A DNA stretch of 64,000 nucleotides from Bacillus sp. F19 (GTDB taxonomy: Bacteria > Bacillota > Bacilli > Bacillales > Bacillaceae). The notes beneath the pieces were generated by a model that saw nothing but the letters and a program-made list of their open reading frames with translations, was not told the DNA's origin and ran no database searches. The stretch lies in the NCBI GenBank assembly GCA_023823795.1, contig CP085710.1, positions 3,622,001 through 3,686,000 on the forward strand, in the 5' to 3' direction. Within the stretch, counting starts at the first letter, position 1; the number at the start of each line of letters is the position of its first letter. Below, in pieces: positions 25,851 through 36,350 of this stretch. Both the position numbers and the translations under genes were made by a program.

Positions 25851-28019
25851 CTATCTATTCATTTCATCTTCAATCACCCTTGCATTCTCCGGCTGACCTA
25901 CACCTTCCTGAATGCCTTCTTTGCTTTGTTCGCTTTTCAGCTCAAAGTATTTATCCATAACCCTTCTTCCGATCAGATTATTAATTGGATGTGAATTTTT
26001 AGCTGTATCATAAGCCCATGGCACTACTACAGCAAATGCAACCTCCGGGTTATTGTGGGGAGCATATCCAACAAGTGTTAAGTTGTAGGTAGGAGACAGA
26101 AATTTGTCTTTATTGGGCCCATCATAGAAAGCCTGTGCCGTCCCTGTTTTTCCTGCAGGAAAATAATCTGCCCCTGAAAAATAACTATAGGCAGTTCCAT
26201 TTTTCTCCTGCATTACACGCCTGAAGCCTTCCTGTACCCTCTCAATGTACTCACTCTTCATATCAAGCCGGTTTAAAATTTCAGGGTTTATTGATTGAAT
26301 GACGGAACCAAGATTATCTTTAGGCGACGGCTCTCTGATCTCTTTTACAAGCTGAGGTTTCATGCGGTATCCGCCGTTTGCTATTGTTGAAACGTATTGT
26401 GCCATTTGCAGCGGCGTATACGTATCATATTGTCCAATGGACAAATCAAGCAATAATCCAGGAGTCAGGTCCTCTCCTTTGAAGCCGGTTGCTTCATTAG
26501 GAAGGTCTATACCCGTTTTTACCCCTAATCCGAACTGACTGTAATAATTACGGAGCACAGAGAACGCAGACGTATCAAGGGGCAATGATTTGTTTCTTCT
26601 GTATTCCCCGTTTGCCATTGCTATCACAGTTTTGAACATATACACATTGGATGACCGCTGCAGAGCTTCAAGATCATCAATATTCCCCATATTGCGGTAC
26701 GATTTTTTGGGAGGAGATCCCTTAATATATAATGGTTCATCAAGCTGGACAGTTCCGGGTTTAATGACACCGGACTCAAAGCCGGAAAGAACTGTAGCTC
26801 CTTTAACTGCAGATCCCATTGTGTATGAGCTGGTCATTGTTCCTAATGCATAATCTTCAAAAACCATTTTTCCGTTTTCGTCTTTTTTAATTTGCTTTCC
26901 TGCCATTGACAGCATTTCGCCATTTCTAGGATCCATCATGACGACAAATGCGCGGTCAAGTAAAGCTGTTCCAGGTTTTTTCTTAGCAGCAAGCAGTTCT
27001 TCCTCAATAATCTTCTCAACCTCTTGCTGAAGCTGTACATCGATTGTCATGATCAGGTCCTTGCCGCTTTTTCCTTCAGATATAATTTCTGTTTCAAGAA
27101 TATTGCCGGACTTATCAGTAATATTGCGGGCTTTTGCTTTTTGTCCTTGAAGAATATCCTCATATTGATACTCTAAATAGCTTTTCCCCACCCGGTCATT
27201 TCTGCTGTAATCACGGGATGTGAAATAATCCAGACGATCCTCTGGAATGCCTTCTTCTGAAGAGGAGATGCTTCCAATCAGCGTTCTTAAAGTTTTGTCA
27301 TAAACGTAATGGCGTTCCCAGTCTGTTGTAATATCCACACCGGGTAAATCTTCCAGATGCTCGCTAATATAGGCAAATTCCTGTTCTGAAATATTGTCTT
27401 TTTTGATAATTTGCGGCGTTAATGCATACCCGCTGTCCATTTCTCTTTTTATCGAAAGTATTTTTAATTCATCGATTGAAATCTCCTGCAAATCTTTTTC
27501 AGTTATCCGCTCAAGCTGAAGATCGTAGAGGTCATCATCGCTCATGACTCCATCAAGAACTTTTTGTCTATCCGCTTTTGTAATTTTCTTTTCTGCTTCT
27601 TTTGGACGTGTTAAAATCCAATAATCTTTTTTATCCCTGAGAGTGATTTTTTCTAACTCTTGTTTCAGTTCCTCTTGATCTTCTTTAGAGTTCGTTCTGT
27701 CCTGGTCAAAAATCTTTGCAAGCTTTGCTGCAACTTCCAAACGTTCTTCTTGTGACGTAGTATTCGACCTGGTGTATGTAATGGCATTAATAGGTTTATT
27801 ATCGACAATTGTATTGTAGTTCCGGTCAAAGATTTTCCCCCTCGGAACCGAAGTGCTGATATTCACTTCCTCATTCCGTTCAACTTCATTGCGGTAATCC
27901 TCGCCGTATACAATTTGAACAACCCCAAGCCTTAATATCATTCCTGAAAAAACTAAAAATACTAGGAAAAACAAAATATTAAGGCGAAGCTGAACTGTTC
28001 TTTTCTTTTTCTTTGACAT
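25851..28019 (-). CDS. pbpA: Class B penicillin-binding protein 2A
   Basis: 722 residues from the ATG at 28019, the last ATG before the membrane anchor and preceded by AAGGCGG. A single N-terminal membrane segment (about 15-35) is followed by the PBP dimer domain. The transpeptidase domain has GSAVKGAT (SxxK), SSNVYM (SxN) and AGKTGTAQ (KTG) in order. It cross-links peptidoglycan for side-wall (rod-shape) growth. The neighbours yqgE upstream and pstS downstream match B. subtilis pbpA. Confidence 0.9.
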   Translation of the reverse strand: MSKKKKRTVQLRLNILFFLVFLVFSGMILRLGVVQIVYGEDYRNEVERNEEVNISTSVPRGKIFDRNYNTIVDNKPINAITYTRSNTTSQEERLEVAAKLAKIFDQDRTNSKEDQEELKQELEKITLRDKKDYWILTRPKEAEKKITKADRQKVLDGVMSDDDLYDLQLERITEKDLQEISIDELKILSIKREMDSGYALTPQIIKKDNISEQEFAYISEHLEDLPGVDITTDWERHYVYDKTLRTLIGSISSSEEGIPEDRLDYFTSRDYSRNDRVGKSYLEYQYEDILQGQKAKARNITDKSGNILETEIISEGKSGKDLIMTIDVQLQQEVEKIIEEELLAAKKKPGTALLDRAFVVMMDPRNGEMLSMAGKQIKKDENGKMVFEDYALGTMTSSYTMGSAVKGATVLSGFESGVIKPGTVQLDEPLYIKGSPPKKSYRNMGNIDDLEALQRSSNVYMFKTVIAMANGEYRRNKSLPLDTSAFSVLRNYYSQFGLGVKTGIDLPNEATGFKGEDLTPGLLLDLSIGQYDTYTPLQMAQYVSTIANGGYRMKPQLVKEIREPSPKDNLGSVIQSINPEILNRLDMKSEYIERVQEGFRRVMQEKNGTAYSYFSGADYFPAGKTGTAQAFYDGPNKDKFLSPTYNLTLVGYAPHNNPEVAFAVVVPWAYDTAKNSHPINNLIGRRVMDKYFELKSEQSKEGIQEGVGQPENARVIEDEMNR

Positions 28020-28041
28020 ATAGCACCGCCTTATTTTCTTT

Positions 28042-28081
28042 AAAAAACACAATAGACACCATTTTAAGGTGTCTATTGTTA
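28042..28081 (-). terminator. Terminator of yqgE
   Basis: ACAATAGACACC / GGTGTCTATTGT hairpin with a T-run on the minus strand, between the yqgE stop and the pbpA start. It could also act as an attenuator ahead of pbpA. Confidence 0.8.
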
Positions 28082-28150
28082 TAGTTTATGAAAAAAAACG
28101 ACAAATTTCTACCAAATTCGACACTTGTAACATGATTGTCATATGTGGCG

Positions 28151-29437
28151 CTAACTGTTTTCTCCATCTACAAGATTCGATTCGGGCATATTTTTTTGAC
28201 CGTTATCATTTATGGCCTCATTAGATTCCAATAAAGTCACTTTTCGGATAAACAAATAAATAAAGCTATGTCCAGAGCCAATAACCGCAAGTAGAATGGG
28301 AATACTCTGCTTTTCATCAAAGAGAGTGACGGCAAGAATGAATAAAAGAATGGATGAGATTCTGCCCAAGTTTAAAAATATTTCTCTTACGACGATATAT
28401 TCAATTCTCGCTTCAGCTGCATTCCAAGACCGTCCAATCACATCGTAAGTCAGGGAAATATAAGGAACCAGCAGTATGGGATATGCAATCGCAATTGCAA
28501 TAGCATACATAATCAGCTTTGGATATGTAAGGTCAAACAAGAGCAAAAAGATGGAAGCATATAATAATATTCCCCCGATTAAAATAGATTTTTTTCTCAT
28601 TTTCTTTGTAATCAGCCGTGTTGCCAAATAGTAAAAAACAAAGGCTACAGCAGAGTTAATCAGGCCATATTTACCAAGGGCAAACTCGCTTCCGGTCGTA
28701 ATAAATACAAGGACTCCAATGACGAAAATGAATGTTCCTTCCCTAATCCCCTGAAAAAAGTGGGCGTTTGTAATCATTCTCCAATTGACATTCCGTTTTC
28801 TTTCCTTCAATACGTCAAGCAGCAAATACCTGCCGTGTGCATGTCTTCTCTTTAAAAAAAGGCTTAATATAACGGCACAAAAAAATAATCCGAGTGAAAT
28901 AGAAAAGATTGACTTATACCCAATATCACCTGCAAATCTTGAGATCACAAAACCTGCGACAATAGGACCGATCATGCCAGCAGAGGATGACATGATTCCT
29001 AAAAACCCGTTAAAAAAATCTCTTGTCTCAGGTTCTGTAATTTCAAATGTAAGCACATTAAAAGACAGCCAGTAAAACCCCGATCCAATCCCAAGCAGCC
29101 CTCCAAGCAAGATGATATTATTCGCTGCATTATTTCCTATTAAAAGCACCGATAAATAAAATACAGCTAAAAAAGCAACACCAAGCCTGAAAACTATTAC
29201 ACGATCAATTTTTTTTGCCCATCTTCCCGCAATAACAAACGTGACTGGCTGCATGATCACAATGGACAAATTATAAATACCCAAATCCAGAAAACTGCCG
29301 GACTGTTTCCAAAGATATACATTGACAAAAGAGTTAGATAGGGCGATTCCCAAAGAATATAATCCTCCAATAATCAGCAAAAGGATTAGTTCCTTATTGA
29401 CTTCTACATCTCCAAATAATTTTTGCAACTTTGACAT
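28151..29437 (-). CDS. yqgE: Major facilitator superfamily transporter YqgE
   Basis: 428 residues with about twelve hydrophobic segments in two halves. A basic loop after segment 2 (AGRWAKKIDRVIVFRLG) has the MFS pattern. The substrate cannot be read from the sequence. Position between sodA and pbpA matches YqgE of B. subtilis. The N-terminus starts with a short hydrophilic stretch (MSKLQKLFGDVEVNKE). Confidence 0.78.
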   Translation of the reverse strand: MSKLQKLFGDVEVNKELILLLIIGGLYSLGIALSNSFVNVYLWKQSGSFLDLGIYNLSIVIMQPVTFVIAGRWAKKIDRVIVFRLGVAFLAVFYLSVLLIGNNAANNIILLGGLLGIGSGFYWLSFNVLTFEITEPETRDFFNGFLGIMSSSAGMIGPIVAGFVISRFAGDIGYKSIFSISLGLFFCAVILSLFLKRRHAHGRYLLLDVLKERKRNVNWRMITNAHFFQGIREGTFIFVIGVLVFITTGSEFALGKYGLINSAVAFVFYYLATRLITKKMRKKSILIGGILLYASIFLLLFDLTYPKLIMYAIAIAIAYPILLVPYISLTYDVIGRSWNAAEARIEYIVVREIFLNLGRISSILLFILAVTLFDEKQSIPILLAVIGSGHSFIYLFIRKVTLLESNEAINDNGQKNMPESNLVDGENS

Positions 29438-29512
29438 ACTTTAAAACTCCCCTTTATTAGCTAACCATTAGTCTGTCTTTATGAGGTGGAGTTATGTATC
29501 CTAAATTTAACA

Positions 29513-29550
29513 GAAAAAAGCAGGAGATCTTAATAGACCCCCTGCCTTTA
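29513..29550 (-). terminator. Terminator of sodA
   Basis: AAAGGCAGGGGGTCT / AGATCTCCTGCTTT imperfect hairpin followed by a T-run on the minus strand, right after sodA. Confidence 0.8.
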
Positions 29551-29564
29551 ATTCGCTAAAAAAA

Positions 29565-30173
29565 TTACTTCGCTTCTTCGTAGCGTCTTGTAACTTCTTC
29601 CCAATTGACTACATTCCAGAATGAAGAAATGTAATCCGGGCGGCGGTTTTGATAATTCAGGTAGTATGCATGCTCCCAAACGTCAAGGCCAAGAATAGGA
29701 GTTTTGCCTTCCATTAAAGGAGAATCCTGATTAGGAGTGCTTGTTACTTCTAATTCGCCGTTATTGACAACCAGCCAAGCCCAGCCAGATCCAAAGCGAG
29801 TTGCTCCAGCTTTAGCAAATTCTTCTTTGAATGTTTCAAAGCTTCCAAATTTGCTGTTGATTTTATCAGCAAGCTCACCAGATGGAGCTCCTCCGCCATT
29901 TGGGGAAAGAATTGTCCAGAAAAGGCTGTGGTTTGCATGTCCGCCGCCATTATTGCGGACTGCCGTACGTGCTGCTTCAGGAACTGCATCCAAGTTAGAT
30001 ACTAGTTCTTCAACGCTTTTGCTGAGAAGATCATCGTGACCTTCTAATGCTGAGTTTACGTTTGTGATATACGTGTTATGATGTTTTGTGTGATGAATGT
30101 TCATTGTTTCCTTATCAATATGCGGTTCTAATGCATCATAAGCATAAGGCAATTGCGGTAGTTCGTAAGCCAT
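29565..30173 (-). CDS. sodA: Manganese superoxide dismutase
   Basis: 202 residues of the Fe/Mn SOD family. Metal ligands are His27 (in [12 protein letters not shown]), a second His in NHSLFW near 80, and Asp and His in LDVWEHAYY near 164-168. The Gly-Gly and Gln pattern (NNGGGHANH) favours manganese. It detoxifies superoxide in the cytoplasm and in spores. A strong RBS (AAGGAGG) precedes the ATG. Confidence 0.96.
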   Translation of the reverse strand: MAYELPQLPYAYDALEPHIDKETMNIHHTKHHNTYITNVNSALEGHDDLLSKSVEELVSNLDAVPEAARTAVRNNGGGHANHSLFWTILSPNGGGAPSGELADKINSKFGSFETFKEEFAKAGATRFGSGWAWLVVNNGELEVTSTPNQDSPLMEGKTPILGLDVWEHAYYLNYQNRRPDYISSFWNVVNWEEVTRRYEEAK

Positions 30174-30309
30174 TTAAATCTCCTCCTTAAATTGTATGTA
30201 AATAGGAAGCTTATTCTTTCATAAGCTTGTCACTTTAAGATTACCAAAATTGTCCGATTGTTTCAATTTAAAAGCATTAAATATGTTTTGTTTGCATTAT
30301 ATATCGTCT

Positions 30310-30813
30310 TTATAGAACCACGAATAAAAAATAACCAATCATAATCAGCTGAATGATTGTTTTTGCAAACACACCGGATATAAATCCGATCAGTGATCCA
30401 AGACCTATTTTAACTGATTCTTTCATATCCTTTTTATGAACAAGAAGCTCTGCAATAACTGCACCAAGGAATGGTCCAATAATAATTCCTGCAACCGGAA
30501 TAAGAAACGGACCTATCAATAAGCCTATTGTACTTCCCCATATAGCAGCCTTGCTACCGCCGACTCGTTTGATCCCCATTAAGTTTGACACATAGTCCGC
30601 CGCAAATAAAACCGCAACAAACACACCTTCAATCAGCCAGAATTGATATCCGTATTCCTGAAAGCCAAAAAATGCACCATAGAGAAGAAATCCTCCAACT
30701 ATAAAAATGACGCTGGGTATAATTGGATAGATCAATCCGGCAAATGCAATGATAAACATTAATATAATCAGTGCCCAGTAAATAATCTCCACTGCCATCC
30801 ACCACCATTCCAT
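30310..30813 (-). CDS. yqgC: DUF456 membrane protein YqgC
   Basis: 167 residues, almost wholly hydrophobic, with about five membrane segments and the Gly-rich DUF456 block ([20 protein letters not shown]) near residue 95. Position next to sodA matches YqgC. The N-terminus is Trp-rich (MEWWWMAVE), and the start at 30813 has only a weak RBS. Function unknown. Confidence 0.78.
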   Translation of the reverse strand: MEWWWMAVEIIYWALIILMFIIAFAGLIYPIIPSVIFIVGGFLLYGAFFGFQEYGYQFWLIEGVFVAVLFAADYVSNLMGIKRVGGSKAAIWGSTIGLLIGPFLIPVAGIIIGPFLGAVIAELLVHKKDMKESVKIGLGSLIGFISGVFAKTIIQLIMIGYFLFVVL

Positions 30814-30833
30814 GATCTCTTATAAAACTGATG

Positions 30834-30866
30834 TAAAAAAAGCAAGAGCATAAGCCCTTGCTTTCA
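30834..30866 (-). terminator. Terminator of the Na/Pi cotransporter gene
   Basis: AAAGCAAGGGC / GCTCTTGCTTT hairpin and seven T on the minus strand, after the stop at 30895. Confidence 0.85.
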
Positions 30867-30894
30867 TTATAACTGAAACATTCTTTTTTAAACA

Positions 30895-32526
30895 TTATTT
30901 ACGATAGCCTAAAACTGCCTCTGCAATGTTTACAGAATGATCACCGATTCTTTCAAGATTGCTGATAATATCTACAAACACAATGCCTGCTTGGCCAGTA
31001 CAGCTACCTTCATTAATGCGAAGGATGTGTTTTTTGCGGAGCATGCGCTCCATTTTATCAATTTGATCTTCAGACTTCATAACCCTTGCTGCTAAAGATG
31101 TGTCTTTGTCATCTAATGCCGATATGGCATCTTTGATTGTTTGAATGGTTAATGCAAACATTTCCTCCAGATCTGCATATGCAGAATCTGTCAGTTTTAC
31201 TTTATTTGCTAATTGATAATCAACAAGCTCAACGATATTTTCGAAATGATCACCCACGCGCTCAATATCTCTTAGAGCATCCATTAGTGCAGTGTGTTCT
31301 TCAGATTCATATGCAGACATTTCTGCTCTTGAAATGAGTACAAGATAATCTGTTATTTTGCGGTCAAGATTATTTATTGCATCCTCGATTTGATAAGCAG
31401 TATCTGAATGTTTTTGCTGATGGGTTTTTAGATATTGATTTGCTTCTTCAAGTCCTAAAGCGGCAAACTGTCCCATTCGCAGAATTTCCTCTTTAGCCTG
31501 GCCGAGTGCTATTGATGAAGATTGTTCAATGAAAAGAGGATCTAAATGCTTTGCTTTGTATTCCATCATTGCATCTTCTCCGGGAATCAGCTTTGTAACT
31601 ATGTATGCAAGACCCCCGATAAACGGCAGCTGGATTATAGTATTTGTAACATTGAAGGTTCCATGGGCAAATGCAATCGTCATTTCTGGATTTAATCCTA
31701 AATTCATCTTCAGCATTCCTATAAAAGTTGTAAATAAAGGCAAGATTACTAAAAAGATTGCCGTACCTATTAAGTTGAAAAGAACATGTGTTAACGCAGC
31801 GCGCCTTGCAGCTACTGAAGCACCAATTGAAGCAAGGACTGCAGTTATAGTCGTTCCGATATTATCTCCAAACAGCACAGGCAGTGCAGCGTTAATATCA
31901 ATTAGCCCCAAGCCATGCAATTCCTGCAGAATTCCAATGGTCGCACTGGAACTTTGGACGATTACTGTAAATACAGTTCCAATTACTACACCAAGAAGCG
32001 GATTATCGCTCATGCTGATTGTTAATTCCTGAAATTCTTCTAAAAAGCGCAAAGGCTGCATGCCTTCGCCCATAAGTTCCAATCCGAAGAAAAGAGCTCC
32101 AAAACCAAATATAATTTGACCGATGTTGTGTATTTTTTTATTTTTAAAAAAGAAAAGTAATACAGACCCTGCAAATAGGACAGGAAGCGCGTATTCAGAA
32201 ATATTAATACCGATAATAAATGCCGTGACAGTGGTTCCAATGTTTGCTCCCATTATCACCCCAATTGCCTGTCTTAAACTCATAAAGCCTGCACTGACGA
32301 GACCTATTGTAATAACAGTCGTTCCGCTGCTTGACTGAATGAGGATGGTAACAAATATACCTGCTAGAACACCCATAATTGGATTTGTTGTAAATTTATC
32401 TAGAACATCCCGAAGTCTGTCACCTGCTGATTTTTGCAGACCGTCTCCCATGAATTTAATACCAAATAAGAAAATTCCCAGTCCGCCAACAAATTCAAAT
32501 ATCATTTTCTGTATATCTAAATCCAA
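30895..32526 (-). CDS. Na/Pi cotransporter-family protein with PhoU-like C-terminus
   Basis: 543 residues. The N-terminal two-thirds are membrane segments containing two inverted QSSSGTT / QSSSATI repeats (near residues 62 and 192), the transport signature of the SLC34/NptA family. The C-terminal part from about 345 is a PhoU-like helical domain with ERVGDHFENIVELV and ERIGDHSVNIAEAV. It imports phosphate with sodium and possibly senses it. It is the second phosphate system in the window, but no Pho box was found upstream. Confidence 0.87.
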   Translation of the reverse strand: MDLDIQKMIFEFVGGLGIFLFGIKFMGDGLQKSAGDRLRDVLDKFTTNPIMGVLAGIFVTILIQSSSGTTVITIGLVSAGFMSLRQAIGVIMGANIGTTVTAFIIGINISEYALPVLFAGSVLLFFFKNKKIHNIGQIIFGFGALFFGLELMGEGMQPLRFLEEFQELTISMSDNPLLGVVIGTVFTVIVQSSSATIGILQELHGLGLIDINAALPVLFGDNIGTTITAVLASIGASVAARRAALTHVLFNLIGTAIFLVILPLFTTFIGMLKMNLGLNPEMTIAFAHGTFNVTNTIIQLPFIGGLAYIVTKLIPGEDAMMEYKAKHLDPLFIEQSSSIALGQAKEEILRMGQFAALGLEEANQYLKTHQQKHSDTAYQIEDAINNLDRKITDYLVLISRAEMSAYESEEHTALMDALRDIERVGDHFENIVELVDYQLANKVKLTDSAYADLEEMFALTIQTIKDAISALDDKDTSLAARVMKSEDQIDKMERMLRKKHILRINEGSCTGQAGIVFVDIISNLERIGDHSVNIAEAVLGYRK

Positions 32527-32739
32527 CCTATTTCAACCCCCAGCATCTTTAATCGACAACTTTCTACAACCTCCCCAATTATTATCGAATTGTGGATTAT
32601 ATGTAAAGGTATTTAGCCTTATTTTCTTAAAAATTTACAATTTCTTAATATTAATTTAGGCACTATACCTTTAGCCTTGTTTCTTTCTGCTGAGATGTAT
32701 AAAATGAAAGCTGGATTATAATGAAGGAAGTGTACATAA

Positions 32740-33510
32740 ATGAACATTTTTAAACAGTTTGCTAAAAGTTTATACTCTCCAAAGTCGATTTCCATGTTTA
32801 GATTTCAAGGAATAGGCAAAACCATTCTTTATGTGTTTTTACTAACCCTGCTTGCGACTCTCCCCATGGCAATCTACATGTCTACCGGCATTTCAGGGCT
32901 GTTGAAAGGATTAGATTCTACCCTGCAGGAAGACCTTCCTGACTTTAAAATAGAGGAAGGCACCCTAATTTCAGATACAGCTGAACCGCTTGAATTTAAA
33001 AAAGATGATTTATTTATTGTTTTCGATCCAACTGGGGCCTTTACAGCTGACGAGATTGAAAATAAGCAAAACGGAATTGGCCTTCTAAAAAATGAATTTG
33101 TTTATGCAGTTGCGGGCCAAGCTCAAAGCTATGATTATTCCATGCTGAATACAATGACTTTAACAAAAGAAGACATATCCCAATACTCATCTCAATTTGA
33201 AAATGTACTTCCCATTGTTTTGAGTGTTGTCATTGTCATGCTGTTCCTTTTTACAGCAGCTTCTAAATTCATTGAAATTACCTTTTTAGCTATAGTCAGC
33301 ATTCTTTTTAAAAATAGTTTGAAGCGAAACGTTAATTTTAAACAACTTTGGGTCATGTCGGCATATGCTGTTACTCTTGCCACTGTTTTCTTTCTCATCA
33401 TGGAGTTTCTTCAAGTTTCCGTACCGAGCGGAATTTTCGTTAACTGGTTTGTTAACCTGATCATGTTGTATCTTGCTTTAAAAGAAATTCCTGCAGCCAG
33501 AAAAAAATGA
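32740..33510 (+). CDS. yqgB: DUF1189 membrane protein YqgB
   Basis: 256 residues with the family start MNIFKQFAKSLYSPKSISMF. An extracellular loop (about 50-150) lies between membrane segment 1 and three C-terminal segments. The RBS AAGGAAG precedes the ATG. Matches YqgB/DUF1189 by position; function unknown. Ends in a strong terminator. Confidence 0.78.
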   Translation: MNIFKQFAKSLYSPKSISMFRFQGIGKTILYVFLLTLLATLPMAIYMSTGISGLLKGLDSTLQEDLPDFKIEEGTLISDTAEPLEFKKDDLFIVFDPTGAFTADEIENKQNGIGLLKNEFVYAVAGQAQSYDYSMLNTMTLTKEDISQYSSQFENVLPIVLSVVIVMLFLFTAASKFIEITFLAIVSILFKNSLKRNVNFKQLWVMSAYAVTLATVFFLIMEFLQVSVPSGIFVNWFVNLIMLYLALKEIPAARKK

Positions 33511-33514
33511 AACA

Positions 33515-33557
33515 CTTAAAAAGCGAACCCCTTCATCCAAGGGGTTCGCTTTTTAAC
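33515..33557. terminator. Terminator after yqgB
   Basis: AAAAAGCGAACCCCTT / AAGGGGTTCGCTTTTT, a 16-bp stem with A- and T-runs on both sides. Confidence 0.92.
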
Positions 33558-33982
33558 TCACTTTGTATTCTTTTGTGTACTTGAAAGATTTCTGGATAAA
33601 TCCGTTAATTTTTGCCCTATTTGGTGAGTCCTGTTCATCTGAGCAATTTGCACTCCTGAAGCTGCGAGCATCTGTTCAGCCTGCACAGCTCCAGCTCTTA
33701 CTATCTTTATCGCCTCAACAAGCTGACTATTATGTACGATCACATCATCAGCGGGTTCCCTGAGCTGCTCCCCCGTTACTGACAAATCTCCTGTAGTCAA
33801 TGTTGCCTACCATCTTCTGCATTTGCGTCATCATTTGGTTAAAGCTTTTCATGAGTGAATTTATTTCAGGAATCGATGATTCTACATGGATATGCTTTGT
33901 TAAATCACTCTAAAAATTCTAATTCTTCTTCCACAAGATAAGCAAACATTAAATTACCTGCAATTTCACCGGTTAATTTCAT
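33558..33982 (-). pseudogene. Methyl-accepting chemotaxis protein remnant
   Basis: Three pieces in different frames. An ATG at 33982 with RBS GGAAGG opens 25 codons (MKLTGEIAGNLMFAYLVEEE...) and stops at 33905. The next frame gives SDLTKHIHVESSIPEINSL and SFNQMMTQMQKMVGNI, a HAMP-domain end. After a further shift the last 80 codons (33800-33558) give GDLSVTGEQL and a coiled coil QIGQKLTDLSRNLSS. The order HAMP then coiled coil fits an MCP. The conserved signalling hairpin tip is missing, so the gene has both internal deletions and frameshifts. Confidence 0.6.
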
Positions 33983-34183
33983 TTTGATTCATCCTTCCCA
34001 TTAGATCTATGAAAATTTCCCCGAATAATTATTAAGCAAATGTAAAGCCACCATTAATTTAATAAAAATATGCCTATATTTCAGAAGAAATCTAGGTCTT
34101 TTTACCTCTTTTCACTAAAAAAAGGACATATTCGAATGGGACAAGCATAAAAATAACTATCGTGAAATTACTGGGAGATGATT

Positions 34184-34525
34184 TTGTTGAAGCGTCTTAT
34201 GATCTTCATTTTATTTATATTTCTGATCTATATCGTCTACTATGATATGAACAGCGGTACGATTGCCATAAATCCTCCTCTTGCGGCAAATGATGACCCT
34301 GCTGTAGAAACAATATCTTCAAGTTCTAAACCTTACACCGAAAAAAAGATCAATCAGGGAGAAACCGTTCTTACAATTGTCGAGCAGCTTCATAAGCAAT
34401 TCCCTGTCCCGATTGATCAAATCAGAAAAGATTTTGAAAAGCTTAATCCAAGCGTAAAAGCTGACACGATACAAGTAGGAAAAACATATAAATTTCCGCT
34501 TTATGAAAAAGAAGTTGCTTCATAA
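34184..34525 (+). CDS. yqfZ: Membrane-anchored LysM protein YqfZ
   Basis: About 113 residues. GGGAG lies too close to the ATG at 34178 but six bases before the TTG at 34184 (or nine before 34187), so a TTG start is preferred. One N-terminal membrane anchor (about 4-22) is followed by a Ser-rich linker and a LysM-like domain (INQGETVLTIVEQLH ... VGKTYKFPLYEK). Expected to bind cell wall outside the membrane. It lies upstream of ispG as in B. subtilis. Confidence 0.75.
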   Translation: MLKRLMIFILFIFLIYIVYYDMNSGTIAINPPLAANDDPAVETISSSSKPYTEKKINQGETVLTIVEQLHKQFPVPIDQIRKDFEKLNPSVKADTIQVGKTYKFPLYEKEVAS

Positions 34526-34653
34526 TTCTTGTCAATATTAAGCACACACTGTTACAATATGTGAGAGAAAGCACAATTTCTCGCATTGATCGATAAAAAT
34601 GGTTAACATGATAATATAGAACCATGATTATTAATTTAAGGAGCGATTTACAC

Positions 34654-35769
34654 GTGAGTGAAATCATACATCGTACCAAAACCCGTCCTGTTAAAGTTGG
34701 TAATTTAACAATTGGCGGAAACAATGAATTAGCCATCCAAAGTATGACAACCACGAAAACACACGATGTGGAAGCTACGGTCGCTGAAATCCTGCGATTA
34801 GAAGAAGCAGGCTGTCAAATTGTTCGTGTCGCTTGTCCGGATGAACGTGCAGCCGATGCTATAGCAGAAATAAAGAAACGCATTAATATTCCACTTGTTG
34901 TAGATATTCATTTTGATTACAAGCTTGCACTTAAAGCAATTGAGGGCGGAGCAGATAAAATCAGAATCAATCCAGGCAACATCGGCAGACGCGAAAAAGT
35001 TGAAGCCGTTGTAAAAGCTGCAAAAGAAAAAGGTATCCCAATCCGCATTGGGGTTAATGCCGGTTCATTAGAAAAGCGTATTATTGAGAAATACGGTTAT
35101 CCAACAGCAGACGGCATGGTTGAAAGTGCCCTTCATCATATAAAAATTCTTGAAGATCTGGATTTTCACGATATTATCGTATCGATGAAAGCATCTGATG
35201 TGAACCTTGCGATTGAAGCATATGAAAAAGCTGCAAAAGCTTTCGATTATCCGCTTCACTTAGGCATTACAGAGTCGGGCACCCTTTTTTCAGGCACTGT
35301 TAAGAGTGCTGCCGGCCTTGGCGCCATCCTAAGCAAAGGCATCGGAAATACTCTGCGCATCTCACTTAGCGCTGATCCAGTTGAGGAAGTAAAAGTTGCA
35401 AGAGAGTTATTAAAATCTTTTGGACTGTCTTCAAACGCAGCAACACTTATTTCATGTCCTACCTGCGGCCGGATTGAAATTGATTTAATCAGCATCGCAA
35501 ATGAAGTTGAAGAGTATATTTCAACTATTAAGGCTCCAATCAAAGTTGCGGTTTTAGGCTGTGCAGTTAATGGACCTGGAGAAGCACGGGAAGCTGACAT
35601 TGGAATTGCGGGTGCAAGAAAAGAAGGACTTCTTTTCATGAAAGGGCAAATTGTCCGAAAAGTGCCTGAAGAAACAATGGTTGAAGAATTGAAAAAAGAA
35701 ATTGATAAAATTGCGGCAGAATATTATGCAAAACAGGAAGCTGAAAAAGCATCTGCCGAAATCCAATAA
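34654..35769 (+). CDS. ispG: 4-hydroxy-3-methylbut-2-enyl diphosphate synthase
   Basis: Converts MEcPP to HMBPP in the MEP isoprenoid pathway. The start is a GTG at 34654 with AAGGAG ten bases upstream, giving 371 residues beginning [16 protein letters not shown]. The 4Fe-4S ligands are in [13 protein letters not shown] and [12 protein letters not shown] in the C-terminal domain; the TIM-barrel residues [14 protein letters not shown] are intact. Together with ispH at 43882 it makes up the last two steps of the pathway in this window. Confidence 0.96.
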   Translation: MSEIIHRTKTRPVKVGNLTIGGNNELAIQSMTTTKTHDVEATVAEILRLEEAGCQIVRVACPDERAADAIAEIKKRINIPLVVDIHFDYKLALKAIEGGADKIRINPGNIGRREKVEAVVKAAKEKGIPIRIGVNAGSLEKRIIEKYGYPTADGMVESALHHIKILEDLDFHDIIVSMKASDVNLAIEAYEKAAKAFDYPLHLGITESGTLFSGTVKSAAGLGAILSKGIGNTLRISLSADPVEEVKVARELLKSFGLSSNAATLISCPTCGRIEIDLISIANEVEEYISTIKAPIKVAVLGCAVNGPGEAREADIGIAGARKEGLLFMKGQIVRKVPEETMVEELKKEIDKIAAEYYAKQEAEKASAEIQ

Positions 35770-35770
35770 A

Positions 35771-35805
35771 AACAAGCTTGGCATTTTATGCCAAGCTTGT
35801 TTTTT
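35771..35805. terminator. Terminator between ispG and yqfX
   Basis: AACAAGCTTGGCA / TGCCAAGCTTGTT hairpin with T-run, between convergent genes. Confidence 0.9.
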
Positions 35806-35811
35806 ATTTCC

Positions 35812-36204
35812 TTAAAAGAAGGGCAAAATGAATATTCCAAGAATTAATGAGACGATACCAATACCGATCGCCCATCCGCCTAACCCTTCTGCTCCTCTGC
35901 GGCGTGCAATAAACCCTACAATAATCCCTGCTGCTCCTAAAATAACAGGGAAAATAAATAATGAAATGACTGAGAGGACGATGGCCAAATAGCCCATTCT
36001 CCGTCCATCATCAACTGTCTCGTCCTTTTCTTCATGACGATCATAGTCTGCATCTCTTCTCAATGTTGCAGGTGCTGCAATTTCAGCCGCTGTTTCTTCT
36101 TTGTAATCATCGCGCATATCTGGTCTGTTGTAGCCAACTTCATCTTCACGGAGATCATATTCTTTAATATTTCCGTGATAATCATAATGTTTCTCATCTG
36201 CCAT
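35812..36204 (-). CDS. yqfX: Membrane protein YqfX
   Basis: 130 residues from the ATG at 36204 (GGAGGG upstream). A charged N-terminal half (HYDYHGNIKEYDLREDE) is followed by two membrane segments (about 75-100 and 107-129) separated by a basic loop RRRGAEGLGG. Position between ispG and yqfW matches YqfX. Function unknown. Confidence 0.75.
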   Translation of the reverse strand: MADEKHYDYHGNIKEYDLREDEVGYNRPDMRDDYKEETAAEIAAPATLRRDADYDRHEEKDETVDDGRRMGYLAIVLSVISLFIFPVILGAAGIIVGFIARRRGAEGLGGWAIGIGIVSLILGIFILPFF

Positions 36205-36350
36205 GCATGATCCCTCCATTCATATAGTAAAGGAACATTTATAGTATGAGCCGCACATCCTTTCAGTATAACTGTCAAAGATTACTGTGATTGTAAGCAC
36301 GGATTATGATACACTAGCTAGTATAGTTCAGACAGCAAGGGAGAGAGTAC

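Noticed and set aside
31529-32032. Plus-strand ORF (167 codons) opposite the Na/Pi cotransporter gene
   Set aside because: Complement of a hydrophobic membrane protein; no RBS and no family resemblance.
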